Below are positions 51,256 to 60,028 of a stretch of DNA of 64,000 nt, piece after piece. Position numbers and translations under genes: made by a program. Source of the DNA: Amycolatopsis jiangsuensis (GTDB lineage: Bacteria; Actinomycetota; Actinomycetes; Mycobacteriales; Pseudonocardiaceae); assembly GCF_014204865.1 (NCBI RefSeq), contig NZ_JACHMG010000001.1, positions 4,614,501 to 4,678,500 of the forward strand, in the 5' to 3' direction. Positions within the stretch are counted from its first letter, which is position 1. Every line of letters starts with the position of its first letter. The notes under the pieces are model-generated. The model did no database searches, was not told where the DNA came from, and saw only the letters and a list, made by a program, of their open reading frames with translations.

Positions 51256-51572
51256 GCACTGTCCTTTCCGGATTCGTCACGCTTCCAGAGCAGGAGTACC
51301 GCGGTCACAAGTGCGTAGCCGAACAAGAAGTCTTCGACCGGAATGTCCCACGGGAAGCGCCAACCGGTGATGGCTTCGGGTGCGTACTGGACGATCGGCG
51401 CGGACAGCTTGGTCAGCCACCCGTCCACCGGAACCTGGAAGGCGACTGTGATCGCCATCGTGATCCAGTAGGCCGACTGCCGGAACAGCCCGGTGCGCAG
51501 CACGAGCAGCTCCGCCGCGACCACCACGAGCACGGCCGCGACTGCGGGAACCGTGTAACCCCAAGGCATCAT
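51252..51572 (-). CDS. crtYd: Lycopene cyclase subunit CrtYd
   Basis: The 106-residue membrane protein is one half of the heterodimeric lycopene beta-cyclase used by many actinobacteria. It has three membrane helices and the motif IPVEDFLFG, which corresponds to the PxEE/D signature of these subunits. ATG at 51572 overlaps the crtYc stop (ATGA) so the two halves are co-translated. Acting with CrtYc it would turn lycopene into beta-carotene, the substrate of CrtU. Confidence 0.85.
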   Translation of the reverse strand: MMPWGYTVPAVAAVLVVVAAELLVLRTGLFRQSAYWITMAITVAFQVPVDGWLTKLSAPIVQYAPEAITGWRFPWDIPVEDFLFGYALVTAVLLLWKRDESGKDSA

Positions 51573-51904
51573 CGCCGCACCCGCCGATTTCGCCGCACCA
51601 GCCGACCGACGCGCACCACCGTCTCGTAGGTGAGCAACCCGCAGATCGGGACCACGACGAAGAACAGCACTTCCTCGAGCGGTATCCCGAACGGAGCACG
51701 CACGCCGGAAACGAAGGCCGGGTCGAATCTCCAGGCCTCGGCCGCGATCGCGAGCGCGTCCCAGACGAGGAAGACCACCGCCACCGGGAGCACGGCGCGA
51801 GCCAGTCGACGAGGGCGGCGATACACGCGCGAACCGGACAGCTCCAGCGGCAGCGTCACCACGACGCATGCGGCGAGCACGAACAGGTATTGCGCGTGGT
51901 TCAC
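51569..51904 (-). CDS. crtYc: Lycopene cyclase subunit CrtYc
   Basis: The 111-residue membrane protein is the other half of the heterodimeric lycopene cyclase. It has three helices and the motif IPLEEVLFF with the conserved acidic pair. A basic C-terminal tail (RNRRVRR) faces the cytoplasm. The gene lies one base after crtB and overlaps crtYd by four bases. Confidence 0.85.
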   Translation of the reverse strand: MNHAQYLFVLAACVVVTLPLELSGSRVYRRPRRLARAVLPVAVVFLVWDALAIAAEAWRFDPAFVSGVRAPFGIPLEEVLFFVVVPICGLLTYETVVRVGRLVRRNRRVRR

Positions 51905-51905
51905 G

Positions 51906-52847
51906 TCAGCTCACCGGCTGCCGGTATCGGGCCCACTGGACTTGGGTGAAGGCGTTGCAGGCGGCGAACAACCGTGCGCGACGCGGTACCCGCACGCGGC
52001 CGGCGAACACGTTGTAATCAGCCGCCTCGATACGGTCGAGAATGCCACTGTAGAGCGAGTACGCGGTCGACACGCAGGGGCGTGACACCGGATGCAGCAT
52101 GGCGATGCCCGGTTTGGCCTGGGCGTAGACGGCCCGGATGCGGGCGGCCTGAGCCGCGATCGCACGCCGGACCGGCGGGTCGATCCGGCGCGTGCGGGCG
52201 CACCAGCCGAGCCGATCGCGGTCGACCCCTTCGGCGTCCAGTTCATCGGTGGGCAGGTAGACCCGGCCGCGGGCGAGGTCCTCCGCGACGTCACGCAGGA
52301 AGTTGGTGAGCTGGAACGCTTTTCCGAGTGCGGCGGCGTGCGGGGCGGCGTCCTCCCGGCCGACGACGGTACCGAGCACGGGCAGCACCTGCAGTCCGAT
52401 GACCTCCGCCGAGCCGTACATGTACTCCTCCAGCGCGACACGGTTCGGGTAACTGGTGACCGTGAGATCCATCCGCATCGAGGTGAAGAAGGCGCGAAAG
52501 TGGTTTTCCGCTATGCCGTAGCGATTCACAGTGTCGATTACCGCTGTACGCAACGGATCGTCGCTACGTCCGTCCGCCAGGTCGCCGAAGAATCCGTGTT
52601 CTGCGTGCCGCAGCTCGGCCGATATCGAGTCCACAGTGGATCCAGGAGTCGGTTCGTCGACGAGATCATCGAGGCGGCGAGCGAAGCCGTACAGCGCGTG
52701 AATGGCCGGCCGTTGTGCGGGGGTGAGCATGCGCGTGGCGAGGAAGTACGTGCGGCCGTGCCGTGCGTTGAGTTCGCGGCAACTCTGGTAAGCTCGGCGA
52801 AGTTCGGGCCGGGAGATCCCGGCCGCGTCGAGTTCCCGGCGGGTCAT
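51906..52847 (-). CDS. crtB: Phytoene synthase
   Basis: The 313-residue enzyme joins two geranylgeranyl diphosphates into phytoene. Both Asp-rich motifs are present: RRLDDLVDEPT (Asp60, Asp61, Asp64) and NFLRDVAEDLARGRVYLP. The ATG at 52847 lies 31 bases upstream of the crtE stop region, so crtE and crtB are in one operon. Length and motifs are standard. Confidence 0.93.
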   Translation of the reverse strand: MTRRELDAAGISRPELRRAYQSCRELNARHGRTYFLATRMLTPAQRPAIHALYGFARRLDDLVDEPTPGSTVDSISAELRHAEHGFFGDLADGRSDDPLRTAVIDTVNRYGIAENHFRAFFTSMRMDLTVTSYPNRVALEEYMYGSAEVIGLQVLPVLGTVVGREDAAPHAAALGKAFQLTNFLRDVAEDLARGRVYLPTDELDAEGVDRDRLGWCARTRRIDPPVRRAIAAQAARIRAVYAQAKPGIAMLHPVSRPCVSTAYSLYSGILDRIEAADYNVFAGRVRVPRRARLFAACNAFTQVQWARYRQPVS

Positions 52848-52878
52848 CGGAAATCCACCGCCCACCCGCCTGCTGTCC

Positions 52879-53967
52879 TCATCGGACCCGCTCGGTGCAC
52901 CGACCCGCCAGTACAGCGAGCGCCGCCGCAGGACGCTGCGGCAGCCCGGCCAGGTCGATCGCTTCCAACGCGCGCCGGACGCGTGCGTCGATGTACTTCT
53001 CCAGCTGGTCCGGTGCGCCGGTCTCCGCGAGGAGAACACGCCAGCGGCCGATGGCCGCGTCGTCGACGACATCGAGATCGAGGAGGCCGGCGAGCTCGCC
53101 GCGTTGCCGACGATCCGCCATTTCCGCGGCCAGCACCACGACACTGGTCGCCTTGCGTTCCCGCAGGTCGTCGCCCGCGGGTTTTCCGGTCACCGCCGGA
53201 TCACCGAACACGCCGAGCAGATCGTCGCGGAACTGGAAGGCTTCCCCGAGCACCCCGCCGTAGACGCCGAGCGCGTCGATCACCTGCTGCGGGCAGCCGG
53301 CCAGCGCCGCCCCGAATTCCAGTGGCCTGCGTACGGTGTAGTTGCCGGATTTGCGGCGGATCACATCGAGGACGTCGTCCCAGGACGGCAGTTCGCGGGC
53401 GTCGTTCACCAGGTCGCAGAACTGCCCCACGGCCAGCTCTGACCGCAGCATGTCGTAGACCGGCCGGGCACGGGCGATGGCGGCAGTGTCCAGTCCGCTT
53501 TCGCAGAGCATCCGCTCGGCCCACACGAGCAGCATGTCCCCGGTCAGCACCGCGGCGGACTCTCCGAACCGGGCCGCCGGCCCACGCAACCCGTGTTCCT
53601 CGTGCCAGCGCGCGAACTGGACGTGCAGCGCCGGCTGTTTGCGACGCCAGGCGGAGCCGTCCATGACGTCGTCGTGCGCCAGCGCGAAACAATGCAGCAG
53701 CTCCAGGTTTCCGGCCGCCCGCAACGCGGCGTCGCTTTCCGGACCACCACAGCACCAGCCGGTGTAGGCGAACATGGACCGGAGCAATTTGCCACCTGCG
53801 ACAAACTCCGGCAGCACCGTCACCGCCGGGATTTCCGAGGCGCGGCCAGTGAAGTACTCGCGCACCCGATCGGTCACGAAAGCCCGGACGTCGCCGCGGC
53901 ACCGGCGACGCGACGAGTCCAGCCACGCCGCCGCTTCGGGGGCGTCCGGCTTGGCGATCGACGTCAT
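52879..53967 (-). CDS. crtE: Geranylgeranyl diphosphate synthase (polyprenyl synthase)
   Basis: The 362-residue trans-prenyltransferase supplies the C20 precursor of the carotenoid cluster. The first Asp-rich motif is ALAHDDVMDG (Asp99, Asp100, Asp103) and the second FQFRDDLLGVFGD. ATG at 53967 is chosen because the extra upstream residues to 54069 are not conserved in type. It is the first gene of the minus-strand crt operon and is divergent from the Rieske gene, 143 bases away. Confidence 0.9.
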   Translation of the reverse strand: MTSIAKPDAPEAAAWLDSSRRRCRGDVRAFVTDRVREYFTGRASEIPAVTVLPEFVAGGKLLRSMFAYTGWCCGGPESDAALRAAGNLELLHCFALAHDDVMDGSAWRRKQPALHVQFARWHEEHGLRGPAARFGESAAVLTGDMLLVWAERMLCESGLDTAAIARARPVYDMLRSELAVGQFCDLVNDARELPSWDDVLDVIRRKSGNYTVRRPLEFGAALAGCPQQVIDALGVYGGVLGEAFQFRDDLLGVFGDPAVTGKPAGDDLRERKATSVVVLAAEMADRRQRGELAGLLDLDVVDDAAIGRWRVLLAETGAPDQLEKYIDARVRRALEAIDLAGLPQRPAAALAVLAGRCTERVR

Positions 53968-54110
53968 CGGACTCCTTCGCTGCACTCCCGGTCCGGCGAC
54001 GAATACCCCTGCCGGTGCCGGATAAACAACGCTGCCGGGGGAATTGCGGGGCGGACGGCACTGGGGCACGATGAACTGTGCCCGAGCACCCGAAATCGGG
54101 AGCGTGCCTG

Positions 54111-55130
54111 ATGCTCGTGACGGAACGGATCATCGAACGGTGGCCTCGACGGTGGCCCGTCCAGCCATTTTCCGCACCACCCTGGGCACGCCAGGAGCCG
54201 ACTTACCGCGACTGCTCGCCGGCGTTGATCGAGGCGGCGGGCAAACGCGCCGCGGCGCGTCCGTCCGGCAACTGGTTCGTCGTGGCCGCGAGCCGGTCGA
54301 TCCGGCCCGAACGGCCCCGCGGCCTCGCCGTTGGCGGGACCGAACTCGTCGCGTGGCGCGGGAGCGGCGGCGAGGTCCGGATCGGTCCGGGCGCCTGCCC
54401 GCATCTGGGCGCGCCGCTCGCCGACGCACGCGTCGACGACGGCGGCCTGGTCTGCCGGTGGCACGGCCTGCGCATCGACGGCGAACAGTGCGGGACCTGG
54501 TCCCCGATCCCGGCGCACGACGACGGCGTGCTGGTGTGGGCACGCCTCGATCGGCTCGGCGGCGAACCACCCACCGACCGGCCGGTGGTGCCGCGGCGGC
54601 CGGCCGGCGTCCGCGTCGACGCGGTCGCGACACTCCAGGGCACCTGCGAGCCCGAAGACGTCGTGGCGAACCGCCTGGATCCCTGGCACGGCGCGTGGTT
54701 CCACCCGTACTCCTTCAGCCACCTGCGGGTACTGGAGGCGCCGCACGGGCTCAGCGCACGGGACGACGAGGACCGGTTCCTCGTGGAAGTGACCTTCCGG
54801 ATCGCCGGACGGTGGGGCGTTCCGGTGCTCGCCGAGTTCGTCTGCCCCGAACCGAGAACCGTGGTGATGCGCATCGTCGAGGGCGAAGGGACCGGCAGCG
54901 TCGTGGAAACCCACGCCACGCCGCTCGGCCTCGGCGCGGACGGCCACCCGCGAACGGCCGTCATCGAAGCCACAGTTGCCGCCTCACCGCGGCCGGGATT
55001 CGCGCTGGCAGCCCGGCTTGCGCCGGCGATCCGCCCCCTCATGCGCCACACTGCGACCCGTCTCTGGCGTGACGACCTGTCGTATGCCGAACGCAGGTAC
55101 GCGCTGCGCGCCGGACGACTGCCCGGTTAG
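54111..55130 (+). CDS. Rieske [2Fe-2S] protein with DUF5914-type C-terminal domain
   Basis: The 339-residue protein has a Rieske domain with CPHLG (Cys96, His98) and CRWHGL (Cys115, His118). The C-terminal part resembles DUF5914, found in actinobacteria beside crtU genes, so it probably acts in the carotenoid pathway as an oxygenase or electron carrier. No catalytic non-heme iron triad is obvious. ATG at 54111 has GGGAGC upstream; GTG 54078 is an alternative. Its end overlaps the amidohydrolase gene by four bases, tail to tail. Confidence 0.75.
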   Translation: MLVTERIIERWPRRWPVQPFSAPPWARQEPTYRDCSPALIEAAGKRAAARPSGNWFVVAASRSIRPERPRGLAVGGTELVAWRGSGGEVRIGPGACPHLGAPLADARVDDGGLVCRWHGLRIDGEQCGTWSPIPAHDDGVLVWARLDRLGGEPPTDRPVVPRRPAGVRVDAVATLQGTCEPEDVVANRLDPWHGAWFHPYSFSHLRVLEAPHGLSARDDEDRFLVEVTFRIAGRWGVPVLAEFVCPEPRTVVMRIVEGEGTGSVVETHATPLGLGADGHPRTAVIEATVAASPRPGFALAARLAPAIRPLMRHTATRLWRDDLSYAERRYALRAGRLPG

Positions 55131-56254
55131 TCCATTGTAGACCGGGTAGGTAACGGCGGGCCCGGCGTACGCGCGAGCAATGCCGCCGCGGCAAGGAGAT
55201 CCCAGCCCGGTGCGTACTGGTTGCCAGTGGTGTGCCGGGGCGCGTAGCTTTCGTACCGGTCGAGCAGGGTTGCGACGGAGTCGGCTGTCGACCGCAGCGG
55301 ATGGGTGTCCGGCAGCTCGCAGGCGTTCCGGGCGAGTTCCAGAGTCTGGCCCGGGCCGTCCCCACGTTTGGTCGCTTCGACGGCTGCGGCGAGATAGGTG
55401 TGCACGCGTTCGAGCCACGGCTGCTGTCCGCTGGGGCCGGGTGCGGGGCCCAGGTCGAGCAGTTGCTCCTTGGCGACCAGACGAGCGCATTGCCCACCGG
55501 CGACTCCCGCGAGCTGGCCCGGGCCGAGGCCGGCGTAGCCGCCGCAGCGCAGCGTCGCGTGCACCGCCCAGACCGGCGTCGAATACGGCAGGTCACTCGC
55601 GAGCAGAATCTGCCCGGGCGGCACCCGCGTGCACAATGCGACCAGATCCGAAGCGCTCCACCACGAAGTGTCGAACATCAGCGTGGGGAACTCGGCGGCA
55701 CGGTCGGCCAACCACTCGAGGTCGGTGAGCGCCGCGTGCGCCAAAACCATGCGCAGCTGCGGGAACCTCGTCAGGAGGTCGAGCAGCCGCTTCCCCAACG
55801 GCGGCGTACCCGGTCCGGTGTGAACCAGTACCGGCAGCCTTTCACGTTCGGCGAACGCGTAGAGCGGTTCGAGGCGGTCGTCGAACGGCGAGAAGCCGTC
55901 ACTCGCCGGGTGCAGTTTGAATCCCGCGGCACCAGCCCGGACGCAACGACGTCCCTCGGCCACCGCGTCCTGCGGACTCAGCCGCGCGAAGGGCACCAGC
56001 CGTGGCTCCGCGTCCGCGGCGGCCAGCACCGCGTCGTTCGCCTCTCGGTAGCCGCCGGGTTCGGCCAGCGGAAACATCACCGCGCGTGCATCGACCAACG
56101 ACAACGCGGCGAGCAGCTCCGCCTCGGTGGCCCGGAATCCGCTCGGGTCGTGCAACCCGAGGTGCGTGTGCACATCGAACAGCCGGACGTCAGGTATCTG
56201 CGCGAGCAACTCACGCGTCCACGGCAACAGTAAGTGGTCGGCGTACACCCACAC
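55127..56254 (-). CDS. Amidohydrolase-family (TIM-barrel) metal-dependent hydrolase
   Basis: The 375-residue protein is an amidohydrolase_2-type TIM barrel. It has FDVHTHLG with metal ligands His29 and His31, GFKLHPASDG with Lys113 and His115, VLVHTGPG, MVLAHAA and LLASDLPY with the late Asp. Relatives hydrolyse or decarboxylate aromatic acids. About 100 C-terminal residues beyond the barrel are helical and unlike the core. Its stop overlaps the Rieske gene tail to tail, so it is not co-transcribed with the carotenoid genes. Confidence 0.8.
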   Translation of the reverse strand: MWVYADHLLLPWTRELLAQIPDVRLFDVHTHLGLHDPSGFRATEAELLAALSLVDARAVMFPLAEPGGYREANDAVLAAADAEPRLVPFARLSPQDAVAEGRRCVRAGAAGFKLHPASDGFSPFDDRLEPLYAFAERERLPVLVHTGPGTPPLGKRLLDLLTRFPQLRMVLAHAALTDLEWLADRAAEFPTLMFDTSWWSASDLVALCTRVPPGQILLASDLPYSTPVWAVHATLRCGGYAGLGPGQLAGVAGGQCARLVAKEQLLDLGPAPGPSGQQPWLERVHTYLAAAVEATKRGDGPGQTLELARNACELPDTHPLRSTADSVATLLDRYESYAPRHTTGNQYAPGWDLLAAAALLARTPGPPLPTRSTMD

Positions 56255-56428
56255 CGGTTACCCGTGGCCCGGCGGCGGAAACGACGGTCGTCACGCCACC
56301 GGTCGGCGGCCGGTGCGGGAATCCGTTCGTCCGGCACGGTTTGCCCAGGCCCGCACGGGTTACCCGCTCCGCTGTGCGTCCGGACGGCACCGGCTGGACG
56401 CGCCCTGAACGACGAACCGGAGGAACCC

Positions 56429-57223
56429 GTGAACTCCATGCCGGACAGTCTCACCTTCGTCGGCACCGCCACCACGCTGCTGCGCCTCGGCCCGTTCACC
56501 CTGCTGACCGATCCGAACTTCCTGCACCGTGGCCAGTGGTGCTACTTCGGGCAGGGCCTGTTCGCCCGGCGGCGTACCGAACCGGCACTTCAGCCCGCGG
56601 ACCTGCCGCCGCTGAGCGCCGTGGTGCTGTCCCATCTGCACGGCGACCACTTCGACCGGATCGCACGCCGCGAGCTGCACCCGAACGTGCCGATCCTCAC
56701 CACCCACCACGCCGCGACCCGCCTGCACCGCAAGGGTTTCGAGAATCCGCTCGCGCTACGGACGTGGGAGCAGCACACTCTCAGCGACGACGGCGCCACG
56801 CTCACCGTCACCGCGGTGCCCGCACGTCACGGGCCCGGCTTGATGGACCTCATGCTGCCGCCGGTGCTGGGCAGCGTCCTCGAGTACCGCGCCCGGCCGG
56901 ACTCGCAGCCGCTGCGGATCTACCTCAGCGGCGACACCGTGATGCACCGCGAGCTGGCCACCATCCGTGAACGGTTCCCCGACCTCGACCTCGCAGTGAT
57001 CCACCTCGGCGGCACGCGAGCGTTCGGCGTTCTGGTCACACTCGACCACCGGGGCGGCGTCGAGCTGCTCAACCTGCTCCGCCCCCAGCGAACGGTACCG
57101 GTGCACTTCGACGACTACGGTCTGTTCCGGTCTCCCCTGTCGGACTTCCTCGGTGAGGTCCGGACGCATCAGCCGCCGACGAAGGTCCACCAGCTGCAAC
57201 GCGGCGAGTCACTGGCCCTGTGA
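56429..57223 (+). CDS. Metallo-beta-lactamase-fold hydrolase
   Basis: The 264-residue protein carries HLHGDH (His69, His71, Asp73, His74) in VVLSHLHGDHFD and later PARHGPG, YLSGDT and VPVHFDDYG, which supply the remaining metal ligands of the fold. It is similar in form to UlaG-like and NAPE-PLD-like members. The substrate is unknown. GTG at 56429 has GGAGGAA upstream. It reads away from the amidohydrolase gene and ends four bases before the convergent SRPBCC gene. Confidence 0.85.
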   Translation: MNSMPDSLTFVGTATTLLRLGPFTLLTDPNFLHRGQWCYFGQGLFARRRTEPALQPADLPPLSAVVLSHLHGDHFDRIARRELHPNVPILTTHHAATRLHRKGFENPLALRTWEQHTLSDDGATLTVTAVPARHGPGLMDLMLPPVLGSVLEYRARPDSQPLRIYLSGDTVMHRELATIRERFPDLDLAVIHLGGTRAFGVLVTLDHRGGVELLNLLRPQRTVPVHFDDYGLFRSPLSDFLGEVRTHQPPTKVHQLQRGESLAL

Positions 57224-57227
57224 TCGT

Positions 57228-57665
57228 TCAGGCGAGGAGTTCCCGCAGCCCGGCGATTCCGCTGCTGTACACGCCCTGGGCGAAGGTGCGGTCGAGTTCT
57301 GCCTCCTGGCCCGCGTCGGCGTCGTACTCGGCCCACCACTCCACGAAGGTCTCGCCGGTGTCGGTGACCGGGCTGACCCGGACCGTCGAAACGTAACGGC
57401 GCACGCCGAACGGATTCGCCCCGGGGAACGTGTAGGTGAGCGTGCGACCGGCGTCGTCGAGGGTGAGCAGCTGTTCGTCGAACGGGTCACCGCCCGCGCC
57501 GAGCGTCAGCCTCCGAACGGCTCCGACCTGCCCGTCGACGCCTTCGACGAGCTCACTGTGGCTGACCGCGGGCAGGAAGGCGGACACGTCACCGAAGGCG
57601 CGGACCTGGGCCCAGACCTTGTCGACGGACGCGGCGACAACTCCGCTGGCGTACGGGCGCGGCAT
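57228..57665 (-). CDS. SRPBCC (polyketide cyclase/START-like) protein
   Basis: The 145-residue protein has the SRPBCC helix-grip fold: it starts ASGVVAASVDKVWAQVRAFG, has GQVGAVRRLTL and TLTYTFPGANPFGVRRY and ends in a long C-terminal helix. Such proteins bind hydrophobic ligands in a cavity and some have cyclase or dehydratase roles. The ATG at 57665 follows GGGGAG. The adjacent HxlR gene has a copy of its likely operator between the two genes, so regulation by HxlR is possible. Confidence 0.8.
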   Translation of the reverse strand: MPRPYASGVVAASVDKVWAQVRAFGDVSAFLPAVSHSELVEGVDGQVGAVRRLTLGAGGDPFDEQLLTLDDAGRTLTYTFPGANPFGVRRYVSTVRVSPVTDTGETFVEWWAEYDADAGQEAELDRTFAQGVYSSGIAGLRELLA

Positions 57666-57999
57666 GGAAACTCCCCAACGTCGGTCGAACGCTCTCGTGC
57701 CAGCGACTCGACGGCCGAACCGCACGCAACCAGCCAGAAGCGACGCTGACTCAGTAACCTGGCTCACGCTAACCGCACCGAATCCGAAACGGAAGCTGGT
57801 TGCCACGACCGGCCGCATTCACCACACCGAGCGGAGAGAACACCCCACCGAACGGCTGGCGAGCCGCGAACACTCCGCAGGTGCGATGCTGACGCACTTC
57901 AAAGTGCCTTTTGTAAGCCCTCGGTCACTCACTCATGATGGTGTTACGCACTAGCAGTGAGGTGAACAGATGGTTGAGCAGCCGGCTCACTCCGAGGGG
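57666..57999. other. Gap between SRPBCC and HxlR genes with a partial operator copy
   Basis: No gene is seen in these 334 bases. At 57940-57959 lies GGTGTTACGCACTAGCAGTG, a close relative (16 of 20 bases) of the element in the hxlR-azoR gap read on the other strand. Confidence 0.45.
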
Positions 58000-58422
58000 T
58001 CAGCCCGCCGACGCGCCGGCCGACGGCTTGCCCCGGCCGACTCCGGTCAGTTCGCTGGCGGCCCGGTTGCGGGCGATCTCGCTGTGGTGGGCGGCCGCCC
58101 AGCCGGCCATCGCCGTCACCGCACCCAACAGGGACCGGCCCAGGTCCGTCAGCTCGTACTCCACTCGCGGCGGGACCTCGGGGTACGCGGTCCGCGTGAT
58201 CAGCCCGTCGCGCTCGAGGTGCTTGAGGGTCTGGGTCAGCATCCGCTGCGAGATTCCCGCGATGCTCGCCTGCAGGTCGGAATAACGCAGCGCGCCGGCG
58301 CTCAGGGTGCTGACGACCAGCACTGTCCACTTGTCCCCGATGCGATCGAGCACCTCACGGATGAAAGCGCTGTCCTCTGGCCAAGTTTGGCACGGACCAC
58401 TGATTCGTCGCGCTGACGACAT
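58000..58422 (-). CDS. HxlR family transcriptional regulator
   Basis: The 140-residue winged-helix regulator starts MSSARRISGPCQTWPEDSAF and carries LDRIGDKWTVLVVSTLS and the recognition stretch GISQRMLTQTLKHLERDGLI of the HxlR family. One Cys (Cys11) lies near the N-terminus, as in redox- or quinone-sensing members such as YodB and CatR, which use this Cys. It is divergent from an azoreductase gene, a typical YodB target, with a candidate operator in between. The C-terminal tail is extended and Ala/Gly-rich. Confidence 0.9.
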   Translation of the reverse strand: MSSARRISGPCQTWPEDSAFIREVLDRIGDKWTVLVVSTLSAGALRYSDLQASIAGISQRMLTQTLKHLERDGLITRTAYPEVPPRVEYELTDLGRSLLGAVTAMAGWAAAHHSEIARNRAASELTGVGRGKPSAGASAG

Positions 58423-58452
58423 CCCACTCGCCTCTCGTCCAGTGTCCAACCG

Positions 58453-58472
58453 CACTACCAGTTTGTAACACC
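58453..58472. promoter_or_regulatory. Putative HxlR operator in the hxlR-azoreductase gap
   Basis: CACTACCAGTTTGTAACACC lies 31 bases from the hxlR start and 89 from the azoreductase start. Its reverse complement matches a second site at 57940 in 16 of 20 bases, and the ACTA..TTTGTAA core resembles published YodB operators. Binding is inferred. Confidence 0.5.
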
Positions 58473-58560
58473 CAGCCGGCGAATCACACCACTGCACGAC
58501 AACGAACTCGCTCTGGTCGATCACCGGAACGCGCTCATTACGGAAAGGGAACATCCAGCC

Positions 58561-59196
58561 ATGTCGTACCTGCTTCACATTGATTCCTCCGCGCTCGGCG
58601 AGACCTCGGTTTCCCGCCAGGTCGCACAATCCTTCCTCTCGGACTGGAACGGCAAGGTCGTGCACCGCGACCTCGCCGCGGCACCCGTGCCCCATCTCAC
58701 TGCTGCCGGCATCACCGCCCGCGTGACCGATCCCGCCCGTCACACCGACGAACAGGCAGCCGCGGCCGCATTGCAGGACGAGCTCATCGAGGAATTTCTC
58801 GGCGCCAGGGCCTATCTGTTCACGGTACCGATGTACAACCTGTCGATGCCTTCGGTGTTCAAGGCCTGGCTCGACCAGATCATGGTCTTCGGTCGCACAT
58901 TCAAGCCATCGCCGGCCGCCGGACGTCCGGCAGTGCTGATCTCCGCCCGCGGTGGCAGCTACGGCCCAGGCGCGCCCAACCACGGCCTCGACTACGTCGT
59001 GCCCACCACCGAGGCGGTGCTCGGACACGAAAACCAGCTGGGACTCGATGTCGCCACCGTCGTCGCCGAGATGACCATGGCCCCGCACACACCGTCCCTG
59101 TCGGACTTTCTCCCGATACACAAGGCGTCCATGGCCAACGCCCACGACCGTGCCCGCAAGCTCGCCGCGACCATTACCACCGCTACCGCCGCCTGA
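58561..59196 (+). CDS. FMN-dependent NADH-azoreductase (AzoR/flavodoxin-fold)
   Basis: The 211-residue flavodoxin-fold quinone/azo reductase starts YLLHIDSSALGETSVSRQVA, has VPMYNLSMPSVFKAWLDQI and ARGGSYGPG, the usual FMN-binding and dimer loops of AzoR. It probably detoxifies quinones by two-electron reduction. A GGAAAGGGAA site precedes the ATG. It is divergent from the HxlR regulator gene, the same arrangement as YodB-controlled azoreductases. A perfect terminator hairpin follows. Confidence 0.92.
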   Translation: MSYLLHIDSSALGETSVSRQVAQSFLSDWNGKVVHRDLAAAPVPHLTAAGITARVTDPARHTDEQAAAAALQDELIEEFLGARAYLFTVPMYNLSMPSVFKAWLDQIMVFGRTFKPSPAAGRPAVLISARGGSYGPGAPNHGLDYVVPTTEAVLGHENQLGLDVATVVAEMTMAPHTPSLSDFLPIHKASMANAHDRARKLAATITTATAA

Positions 59197-59208
59197 CCGC
59201 CCCACGGT

Positions 59209-59243
59209 CGTCTCGCGTGTCACCGGATTCGACACGCGAGACG
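59209..59243. terminator. Terminator after the azoreductase gene
   Basis: CGTCTCGCGTGTC and GACACGCGAGACG form a 13-bp perfect stem with a 9-base loop, 13 bases after the stop codon, between two convergent genes. Confidence 0.85.
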
Positions 59244-59381
59244 AGGGCGAGTCGTGGGCGCAAGGACGCATCCGGTACCCCCGGAGCCAACGCGTCACAC
59301 ACTTTCTCACGACCCCCGAACGCAGCCGGAAACTTACGTGACCGTTCGCAGTGGGCTTCTGAGCACACCCGCTCAGATCGG

Positions 59382-59963
59382 TCAACGGCGCACCTGATAG
59401 CGCAGGTGAAGCACCCGGTTGCCCTGAATCATCACGTCAGGATTCTCCAACAGGCGCTGTACATCGACCGACCCGAAATAACGCTTACCGGCCCCGAAAA
59501 CGACGGGTACGACGTCCATGCGTACCTCGTCGATCAGGCCCGCGGCAAACACCTGGCCACCGACGTCGCCGGCGGAGACCTCGACCATGCGGTCACCCGC
59601 GAGCTCCTGCGCCGTAGCCACGGCCGCCTCGACGCCGTCGACGAAGTGAAACGGCGCCTCCGGGTCCCAGCCCTCGGGTGCCGGCCGGTGCGTCACGACG
59701 ACCACGTGATCGACCCCGCCTGGAGGCTCCCTGTCCCAGCCGTCCGTCATGTCGAAGACGTGCCGGCCGACGATCGTCGCCCCGATCTGGTCCCAGTACG
59801 GCCTGGTGTAGTCGTAGGACGTCTGCGACACCGTGAGCGCGCCGCTCTCGTCCAACGGGACGTCACCGCCGGACAACCAGTCGAACAGCGGACCGGGCTG
59901 GTCATTCTCATCCGCGACGAATCCGTCCACTGACACCGAGCTGTACATGACCACCTTGCCCAC
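59382..59963 (-). CDS. Dihydrofolate-reductase-like (RibD C-terminal domain) protein
   Basis: The 193-residue protein belongs to the RibD C-terminal/DHFR-like family. It starts GKVVMYSSVSVDGFVADEND, carries GATIVGRHVFDMTDGWD and EVRMDVVPVVFGAGKRYFG, as in many actinobacterial reductases of unknown substrate that bind NADPH. GTG at 59963 is chosen because AGAGGAGAG lies directly upstream. It may have helped provide reduction of a stress metabolite, but no neighbour confirms this. Confidence 0.85.
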   Translation of the reverse strand: MGKVVMYSSVSVDGFVADENDQPGPLFDWLSGGDVPLDESGALTVSQTSYDYTRPYWDQIGATIVGRHVFDMTDGWDREPPGGVDHVVVVTHRPAPEGWDPEAPFHFVDGVEAAVATAQELAGDRMVEVSAGDVGGQVFAAGLIDEVRMDVVPVVFGAGKRYFGSVDVQRLLENPDVMIQGNRVLHLRYQVRR

Positions 59964-60028
59964 GGGGCTCTCCTCTGCTTCGGGTGCACGCAAACTAGCG
60001 TGTCGTGAGCTGCCGTTCTGGTAAGAAA

